A stretch of 42,256 nt of DNA from assembly GCA_002270565.1 (NCBI GenBank), contig NQMI01000233.1, forward strand, positions 1 through 42,256, written 5' to 3'. Below the pieces are notes generated by a model, which had not been told where the DNA came from, ran no database searches, and saw nothing but the letters and a program-made list of their open reading frames with translations. Positions within the stretch are counted from its first letter, which is position 1, and every line of letters starts with the position of its first letter. The stretch is from Stenocarpella maydis (taxonomy: Eukaryota; Ascomycota; Sordariomycetes; Diaporthales; Diaporthaceae). The position numbers and the translations under genes are program-made. This document shows positions 35,291 through 42,256 of this stretch, in pieces.

Positions 35291-35844
35291 GGCCCGGGCT
35301 ATGTAGGTACATAGCACAACAGACATGTGCATGTCTTTGGGGGTCATCCAGTAGTGTGCGACGGAGCAAGGGTGTGGTTGGCCACTCACACAACACCCCA
35401 AACATGTCTACCTACCCAGGTAGGTAGGTATGTACATGGACACTAATACCTGCTGGTGTCAATCTGTACATACAAGCAGTGCTCCTCAGACCTGCTTATA
35501 AGTACTTGAGTAGCTATCCACCTCACGCCCCGTCATGCGCACAGCTGACAGCCTCGCAGTCCCGGCCTGGTTGGGTGTTCTCCTCATGTTCCCTTTCACG
35601 CACGCCTACGTTCCCACTTTCCAACCACCATCAGTTATCCTGGGCCCGACCCGGAGCCCATCTGCCGGATCCGTCCCTCCAAGGCACGTCGTCACCCGCG
35701 CGGAGCGATACCGCTCGTCTCACGCTCGTCTCCTCTCTCCCTCCCTCTCCTACTACTCTAATCTCATTTCACCGTGGCTGACTGCTTGCACCCTTGATAC
35801 TCGCCTTGACTGCCCCTCGCCCTTGCAATTTTCCCTGTGTCACC
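35291..35844. other. Intergenic region upstream of glycine-zipper gene
   Basis: Contains a CTACCTACC...GGTAGGTAGGTA inverted stretch at about 35408-35430, then a C/T-rich leader-like segment up to the start codon. The frame 35479-35781 shows no motif and is treated as chance. Confidence 0.5.
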
Positions 35845-36540
35845 ATGCCCGTGTATTACGGCGATAGCAACGGCGCTCGGCCTCGGCAGGCCTCGCCGGA
35901 ATACCACCCGCCCGGGCCCTTTGCGTCTGGTGCCATTCCCTCCCCGCCCAACGCCCGCCTGCCTTACTATCCAAATGCAACCCACGATCCTTCAGCCCCC
36001 AGCCTTCGTCCTGACCCCCGCTCCCGATCACTCCCGCCCCCGGCACGACGCAAGAGTCGTCGCCACTCGCCCGCCAGACCCGACGCCGGCCCGCACAGCC
36101 CCGTCCAGGATGCCCGCGACCTCATCAGCAACACCTTCTCAGACTCAAACTCCGGCCTGGGCTTCGGCGTGCTCGCCGCTCTCGTCGGCGGCCTAATCGC
36201 CCACGAGATAAGCGGCTCCAGCGCCAACAAGTCCAGGGCGCGGAGCCATGGCCGTCGCGCCGACAACAAGTCGCCGCTGGTCCCCACCATTGTTGGCGCC
36301 GCCGTGGCCGGGCTGGCCGCGAACGCCTTCGAGAAGAGGGTCGAGGTCGCCAAGGTCAGGAACGCCGAGAAGCAAGAGGCCTGGGAAAGGAGATGGGGGT
36401 CCAGTCCCGACCCGGATACGCGCGGCGGCCCGCCAGCGGAAAACAGAGGACGGAGGATGAGCCGAAGGGCGTCCAGCGGCATATACTACAGTGGCCACGC
36501 ACCGCGGGGTGGCGACTTCTACGAGCGATCTGCACGGTGA
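35845..36540 (+). CDS. Glycine-zipper protein, unknown function
   Basis: Single-exon gene for a 231-residue protein of unknown role. The start is chosen at CACCATGCC (35845), because the frame upstream lacks a protein-like beginning. Residues 1-100 are Pro/Ser/Arg-rich and probably disordered, with the basic patch ARRKSRRHSPAR. Two small-residue hydrophobic segments follow: GLGFGVLAALVGGLIAH (~104-120) and LVPTIVGAAVAGLAANAF (~145-162), separated by a basic linker. Their GxxxG/AxxxG spacing is that of glycine zippers, which pack as membrane hairpins. The C-terminal part is charged and helical-looking (EKRVEVAKVRNAEKQEAWERRW), then Gly/Arg-rich. No signal peptide. Related glycine-zipper proteins are common but uncharacterised in filamentous fungi. 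Membrane insertion is inference. Confidence 0.78.
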   Translation: MPVYYGDSNGARPRQASPEYHPPGPFASGAIPSPPNARLPYYPNATHDPSAPSLRPDPRSRSLPPPARRKSRRHSPARPDAGPHSPVQDARDLISNTFSDSNSGLGFGVLAALVGGLIAHEISGSSANKSRARSHGRRADNKSPLVPTIVGAAVAGLAANAFEKRVEVAKVRNAEKQEAWERRWGSSPDPDTRGGPPAENRGRRMSRRASSGIYYSGHAPRGGDFYERSAR

Positions 36541-38122
36541 ATCCCTTCACGCCTGGCATCAGACGGCAGCCAGGTCCTGCGTCCCTACACTGGCTAGTCT
36601 CGGCAACTGGCTGCGAGGCTTCAGACCGAATGCGGCGTTGGGTTTTGTACACTCGAGAGCCCCGCCGCCATCTCATACCCTTCGGCTGTCGTGGCAAGCC
36701 ATTTCAGTCTGCTCTGCTCGCGGGTCTTGCGCTCGGGTGGATACGCTGCTGGATCCAGCCCACGCACTGAGTGTTTCATTTGCTCTCAATACGAGTGCGG
36801 GGTCTGATACCAAGACTTTGGGTGCGGAATGGTAGCTTCTGGGTCAGTATTGGTTTGCAGAAGTAGATTGAATGGTCACTATTCGAAGCAATGCGGCGTG
36901 GGTTAATTGCCCTCAACCTTTGCCTATCATTTCTCATCCCATCAGGACAACTATTGTCGTTCTGGCTTAGGAGTAAAACTTAAAAAAATATCAATAGCCT
37001 ATATCACAACGTGAAAAGAAGTTAAATGACAGTGAATTAAAGGATAAATATTAAAATAAAATAAAATAAAAACATGTCTAAATACATTTAAATATGTACT
37101 TATAAAAGATAAATAAGTTCAGTCTATAAGTAAAACAGTAAGAAATTCTTATTTCTCGTTTTCTCTCAAGTGAACCCCTTATTCATTTCTGTTAAAGGAA
37201 ACCCTTCCCTCTCAGATGAATACTTTCCTCTTAATATCATCACGTGAGGGTTCAGAGACATAGGATCTGGGCTCAAATACGTCAATTCAAGTTGAGGGGA
37301 CGCTATTATAAAAGAGGAAACGGCCCGATGGCCCGGGGGCTGGAGTAGGGTTTATACAGAGGGGGTGCTGTGAGTATAACTAGGGCAGTCACTGATGCAA
37401 CGGCATATCCTCAAGTATAGGGTAATTCTCATAGATGTGGTAATAGTAAGTGTTATGGGAATAAGTGTTATGGAAGTAGGTGGAAGTAGGTGTTATGGGA
37501 GTAGGTGTTGTGGGCGTAGGCCCTAGCATGGCTGCCCAGTTATCAGCACTCTGTATACCATGCGTTCTAGTCTGTACAAACATCCGTTCTTATTAATTAA
37601 ACAGGTCTACCAAGGGAGCCTGTTCCATGGGGTTGCATTCCACTCTCGACGCCCTCTAGGCCATAAGGAGTGGCAGCTCGAACAAGAGCCAAAAAAGATG
37701 TGGCCATCCTGACCGAATTACCCCAATCAAATCGTCATACAAAGTGATGTGCCATAAAGACCCGTCTTCCATGCTCGTAAATGTACAATGAAGGTTGCCA
37801 CAGTGCAATGTCCTGCAACAACACCTGCGCTGGCAGCCAGATATACCCCAAGAAACCTCGAGGCAGGGTGGCAGAGACGTCGTTACAGGCTGCGAGGCTA
37901 ACAACGACGACCATAGCTAAGAGAGATCTGGCGGTGGTCCTCTGATGACCTCTTATGGACGCCGAGATATTTCCCCACAGTCCAACTGCTACGGCATTTA
38001 ATCGTGCAGCACATCGGGGTTATCGTCCCCCCCTCCCGTTACCGGTCCTGGCTGAGACCTCGGGAGCTAGAGCCGTAGACAGGCCCAGCCGATTGGGCCA
38101 ATGCGTGTCGATCAGAAAATTC
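36541..38122. other. Convergent spacer, partly AT-rich
   Basis: Lies between the convergent glycine-zipper and Ser/Arg-rich genes. The first ~300 bases may be 3' UTR. 36960-37150 is AT-rich with AAAAT units at 37051-37071. 37447-37520 holds a degenerate GTAGGTGTTATGGGA-type tandem repeat. A minus-strand 82-codon frame (37904-37656) with several Cys has no recognised family. No gene is called. Confidence 0.5.
37447..37520. repeat. Degenerate ~15-bp minisatellite
   Basis: Tandem variants of GTAGGTGTTATGGGA, with about four to five imperfect copies. The reverse complement (cores like CACCTACTCC and ACACCTACTTCC) resembles the A/C-rich repeat inside the TYW4 intron at about 34475-34600. Confidence 0.65.
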
Positions 38123-39933
38123 CTAATCAAGGAACCGCCTCTGTCCGTACTGAGAATCAACACCGGATCCGCCACTCCCTCGATCCTCGCCCTGGTCTAC
38201 CTGTCCCATGCGAGACGACTCGGTCGTGCCGTCTTCGTTCTGGCGCTGTCGAAAAACCTGCTCCCGCTCCAGAATAACCTTGAAGAACTGAATGACCTCG
38301 GCCAGTTGGATCTGCTGCTGCTCACAGCAGCCGATGAGGTTGAAAAGAGACTGGGCATCTAGCAGTTGCTTAGCAATCACAGTGTCGGGCTGGCAGAATG
38401 TGCGGATGCGCATGGCGCGAGCATCAACGCGCATCATGTCCAACACCCCGTTTACGGCCGCGATAATCCCAGCTCGCTTGCCATAGAAGCGGAAGTCATC
38501 GCTGTGCAGGAGGACCAGGTCCAGTTGCGTCTCCAAGTCGTAGCGAAAGCCGACAACCTTGGGGCGTCCACGCTGCTGCCAGCTATCCACGATCTTCTTG
38601 TACTTGTCTGCATCAAGGCGACCCGCATTGAACTGGCTGTTGATGTACCCGTCAAGAGCAGTAGTCAGAAGGAACTCGAGCTCGCAGTAGAGCAAGCTCT
38701 GCTCCCTGGGGTCGAGCGAAACCGTGAGCCGGGATCCGCGCCTGTCCTTGTCGCGTGGCTTTCGCGAAGCCGAAGATGTAATGTCCTTGGCCGAAGTAGT
38801 CATTTCTTTAGCCATCTTCCTGAGGCTGTCGAGGAACCCGCCCTTCTTCTGAGCAGTGGCTTTGGGAACAGGCTTCTGTCCAGGAATTTGCCGTTTGTAG
38901 GGCCCGTCGGTTGTGCGCTCTAACCAGCCGTGTTCCCCGACAAGTTGTTTGCGGATGGGATCGGCCTGGGTGGACAGGTAATCGGACAAGGGGGAGTAGG
39001 TGCGCTGAGGAAAAGCCTCGTCTGATCGAAGCTCGCGCAGATCGCCTAGATCGCCTGCAGTGGCAGTCTTGTGCAAACCGTGACGGGGCGGGGGGTCTGG
39101 GACCGGAGAGATATCGTGCTTTGTACGGTCGAGACAAGCAGACCGGTCCCGAGTATCGTAGCGCCGCGAAACACTGTGTTCTCCGTCAAGGCCCCTGGGA
39201 ACTCGCAGGGGGCTGATGTAGCATGAGCGGGCCTGCCCAACATCATCTTCGGAATAGTATGACGAAGTCGGGGAGACACTGTTTTCACAGCGAGGGCTCG
39301 ACAACTTGGGCATACGCCGCAGGGGGGGAGTGACAGGCCGGGTAACGGCATGGAGAGACCGAGTGTGCGGATTTCCTTCGACGAAGACGACAGCCTTCCT
39401 GGACGCCAGTCCACAATGACGGGCCGACTCGATATCAATTGGTTGGGGGCGCAACTGATCCCTGCGGTCGGCTAGGTTGGTACCGCCGTCGACCACCGCA
39501 TGTGCTATAGCTGAGGCCTTGTCTGGGGACCGAGACCGCTTGCCAGGGGACCGAGAGCGAGGATTGGCAGTGGAAGAAAAGGACCCATTGGCCGCGTCAC
39601 CCTGGCCATAACGGCTGCGGCTGCCAGAAGTGCGGGCACGTGTGGGCGAGATAGTCGGGCCTCTGTCTCTGTCACGCGACTCCAGAGATGCCGTGTTGGT
39701 GCGGTGGGGTGAGATGCCAATCTGGATCATCTCAGACGCGTCGGAGCCGTTCTGACGGCGTCGGGCCCTCTTCCCAGGCGACTGTTGGCCGGGGAGCCTG
39801 CGAGAATCCCGTCAGTCTCGCACAATTCATTGGCCACTGGAGGCGATGCTCAGAGGCAATGGACGCCGGGGCAGGTGGCGGTGCCTGTGGCGGGAGGGCT
39901 CGAGTTTACATACGAGGAAGCAAGCCGATCCAT
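38123..39933 (-). CDS. Ser/Arg-rich conserved-looking protein, unknown function
   Basis: I do not recognise this family. Exons are 39933-39914 (20 nt) and 39797-38123, with a 116-bp phase-2 intron; 564 residues starting MDRLASSLPGQQSPGKRARR. The long frame from an internal Met at 39730 stays open upstream to a clean acceptor (TTCTCGCAG). A 20-nt ATG exon ending in a GTATGT donor supplies the start; this exon is an inference. Residues ~1-300 are disordered-looking and Ser/Pro/Arg-rich, with RSRSPGKRSRSPDK. A basic linker (KKGGFLDSLRKMAKEM) leads to a compact, probably helical C-terminal domain (~370-530) with YCELEFLLTTALDGYINSQF, GFRYDLETQLDLVLLH and IRTFCQPDTVIAKQLLDAQS. No catalytic motif, signal peptide or membrane segment is seen. 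It may be a scaffold or regulatory protein, but this is speculative. Confidence 0.75.
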
Positions 39934-41426
39934 CTGGGAAGCAATGAGGTTCAGATGGATGTGGACGCCGACGTCAGCGCCTCGTCGGGTGGGTGAAGCT
40001 GAAGAAGCACGACTGAAAGGGCCAGAGACGGGGATGAAGTTTCCCCTGATGGCGGTAGGTGCTTCCTCGGACGGATTCATGTGGTGGTGGGAGAAGCTGG
40101 AGGGCGAAGGCTGGAAGCCAGGAGCTGAGATGCAGCAGGTGAGATGGGCGCTGAGCTGATGGTTTGTGCAGAAGCAAGTAAACATCCAGGACTCCTTGTT
40201 TGCCGCGGTGACGGCACCAGTGTTGTTTACGGACAGCAAGTCTCCCAGATCCCACCTAGCCGACCAACATGACATCGGATATTCACACACACACAAACAG
40301 ATGGATGGCACACTGGTGCATCTCAAACACGAACCCAGTTACAGGCTCAGACTCCCACGCCTACCAGCTCCAACACCACAGCTTCCGTACACAAGACACG
40401 CGCAACTCCCACGCCCACAACCCCCATGATTGACCAACATCACTCCCCTGCCAGCTCCGGCAGCCCGAGGCCGGGCCCAGGCCGATTCCACCTCGGACAG
40501 TATGGCGGGGCGGAGACGCGGGATTCCTGACCAGAACGAGAGGGAGAAGAAGAACAAGAACAAGAAAAAAGGTCAGATTACGGATGGCTCCAGCTCGCCC
40601 GGGAAGCCGGCCGGCTAGTGTGGGTGACGTTTCTCCGCAGTCCTTGGCGCCGGTGCCAGACCCACACTCCCTTCCCGTGCTCTTGAGCCGCGCTGTGGAT
40701 TCCCCGCCATTTCCAATGCCGAGCTGGCTATCCGACTCCTGGATTGGGGAGTCATGCTCGACTCCTTTTTGTCGCGCAGCCCGCCTGGCAACCGCTGCCA
40801 GCCCTCGCAGTGTTCGTCTCCTGCGCCCTGCGAGAAACGTACCATCGACCATCGCTCGCAACCCCGCAGCATCCGATTGGCCATCGCTGGCCACTCTGGC
40901 CCCAGTCTTCATCTCATGCACCACCTGTGGAGGTCCATCCCGACCCGAGCCTGTGGCGTCCAGCGGAGCAGGCGGGCTCATGGGCTGGGGTTGCGATGAT
41001 GCCGCTTGCCATAGCCGCGCCGGTAGGCGTCGGGGATACAGCTAGCTCGCCTCGTTTCTTGGGCCTTCTTGGGGCTTGCCATGACGCGCATCGTCTTGCC
41101 GAACTGTCTTGCCGCTGCGCAATAAAGTCTGCTCCCTCCCCACCGCAACCATGCCCGTCTCCGTGTGTCGAGTCCCCTATATCTACCACACGGTAACCCA
41201 TCATCTCCGTTGCCCTGGCCTTGCCCTCCAGCACCGCTCTAACTTCGCACTGCGCATCGCTTTTGATTCCACCTTGAATAACCCGCCTGACTGTAAAGTC
41301 TGGCAGATCCCTCCCTCTATTCAGGACCTGATTTGGCCTGATATCACCAAGACCTCACCAACCCCGCTTGTTCCGCCCCCCCCCCCGGCTTTTGAGCACC
41401 CAACTATTCCCACCGCGACCGAAGCC
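39934..41426. other. Divergent intergenic region with unassigned ORFs
   Basis: Lies between the unknown minus-strand gene and the monooxygenase gene. Overlapping frames exist on both strands at 40361-40981 (minus, 206 codons) and 40584-41045 (plus, 153 codons), with a Lys-rich plus-strand frame at 40501-40618. None has a motif I recognise, and the two large ones are mutually antisense, so at most one can be real. An 11-C run lies at 41376-41386, 40 bases before the monooxygenase start. The rest looks like promoter and leader. Confidence 0.45.
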
Positions 41427-42256
41427 ATGGAGACTCAGCCGGCCAAGGAGGCGTCCGAGCCATATTATGATATCGGTGAGCCGACAGTGCATGCCCAGAG
41501 TCTTGAAGGCCGCACACTGACGCCTCATGGGTTAAAGTTATTGTTGGAGCAGGGCCAGTAGGGCTCATGCTCTCGACATGCCTGGCAAGGTGGGGCTACA
41601 AGATCAAGCACATAGACAACCGAGCAGAACCAACGCCAACGGGTCGCGCCGATGGGATCCAACCGCGTTCTCTGGATCTGCTCCGGAACATGGGCCTCAA
41701 ATCCGCCATCATGGCGCATAAGCCCGCAAGGGTCTATGAAGTAGCCTTTTGGGATCCCCCACGGAATGGAAAGGGCATCGCTCGGACGGGGACTTGGGCT
41801 AGCTGCCCCAGCTTCATCGACGCGAGATACCCCTTCACCACTCTTCTGCACCAGGGCCTCATTGAGCGAGTCTTCATTGCCGACCTGGAGAAGAACAAAA
41901 CACGGGTGCAGCGGCCCTGGACAATCAAGGGGTTCAGCGTCGACGAGAAGACCAACCCCGAGTACCCCGTCGAGGTTGAGCTTGAACACGTGGACGGCAC
42001 AGTGCGTGAGACTGTGCGGGCCAAATACCTGTTCGGGGGTGAAGGTGCGAGGTCCTTTGTGCGGGAGCAGCTGAAGATAGGCATCACCCACAAAGACCCG
42101 ATAGCCCACGTATGGGGTGTTATGGATGGCGTTGTCAAGACTAATTTCCCTGACATCAAGGTGAGTGTTCTCACGGCCCATCATGTGCACGGCTGAGATG
42201 GCTGACGCCCCCCCCCCCAAAAAAAAAGATGAAATGCACCATACACTCCGAGCACG
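41427..42256 (+). CDS. Phenol 2-monooxygenase-like FAD hydroxylase (5' part)
   Basis: N-terminal part of a class A flavoprotein aromatic hydroxylase (phenol 2-monooxygenase type), which uses NAD(P)H and O2 to hydroxylate phenolic rings. Exons are 41427-41475, 41538-42160 and 42229-42256; the gene runs off the window. The start [15 protein letters not shown] follows GAAGCC. Splicing across the 62-bp intron (phase 1) makes [14 protein letters not shown], the FAD-binding GxGxxG strand-turn-helix. Downstream are [31 protein letters not shown] sequence, conserved in phenol hydroxylases (the RADGIQ segment lies by the flavin), and [13 protein letters not shown] (family G-D/E-G-A-R-S). Exon 3 begins MKCTIHSEH after an intron with a C11-A9 tract abutting its acceptor. 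The substrate-binding end and thioredoxin-like C-terminal domain are outside the window. The exact substrate is unknown. Confidence 0.9.

Noticed and set aside
37656..37904. Cys-containing 82-codon minus-strand frame, possible small secreted protein
   Set aside because: There is no ATG-led signal peptide in the same frame and no plausible intron (the only candidate is 22 bp). No family is recognised.
40361..40981. 206-codon minus-strand frame with a hydrophobic stretch
   Set aside because: It overlaps an antisense 153-codon plus-strand frame. Both look like chance frames in GC-rich DNA; neither has a known motif.

Overview
This window looks like nuclear DNA of a filamentous ascomycete (Pezizomycotina, most likely Sordariomycetes; I cannot go further). 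The genes are intron-rich, with short GT...AG introns, and have GC-rich exons. They are separated by AT-rich, stop-riddled blocks typical of repeat-induced point mutation (RIP). The palindrome TACCTAGGTA recurs between genes. There are no bacterial features, no CRISPR array and no tRNA or rRNA gene that I can recognise.

Layout. 1-5040: RIP-type AT-rich block with a ~168 bp ATT microsatellite and an 18-bp tandem repeat. 5945-7182 (-): C2H2 zinc-finger transcription factor. 7183-11556: 4.4 kb intergenic stretch with simple repeats. 11557-14448 (+): RAD3/XPD helicase, eight exons of which four are tiny. 14814-18627 (-): DDHD-domain phospholipase, four exons. 19340-22640: a RIP-damaged Mutator-like (MULE) transposon with perfect 47-bp inverted-repeat cores, abutting a ~0.3 kb non-autonomous element with related ends. 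24833-27033 (+): PPS1-type dual-specificity phosphatase with a degenerate upstream phosphatase-like site. 27972-29720 (-): ATG18 PROPPIN. 30654-35290 (+): TYW4/PPM2 wybutosine enzyme, ten exons. 35845-36540 (+): glycine-zipper protein. 38123-39933 (-): uncharacterised Ser/Arg-rich protein. 41427 to the window end (+): phenol 2-monooxygenase-like flavoprotein, cut by the window edge.

The genes are mostly housekeeping (DNA repair/transcription, lipid turnover, phosphatase signalling, autophagy, tRNA modification). They do not form an operon, and I see no biosynthetic cluster. Three pairs are divergent (transcription factor/RAD3, ATG18/TYW4, unknown protein/monooxygenase). Three are convergent (RAD3/DDHD, PPS1/ATG18, glycine-zipper/unknown).

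Gene models were rebuilt by joining reading frames at GT/AG sites where protein-family continuity supports the join. Each joined CDS keeps an open frame and a length divisible by three. No wholly new system is evident. The most unusual items are the transposon pair sharing ends, the RAD3 micro-exons, the pseudo-phosphatase site in PPS1, a repeat-bearing 519-bp TYW4 intron, and five G/C homopolymers that are all exactly 11 long.
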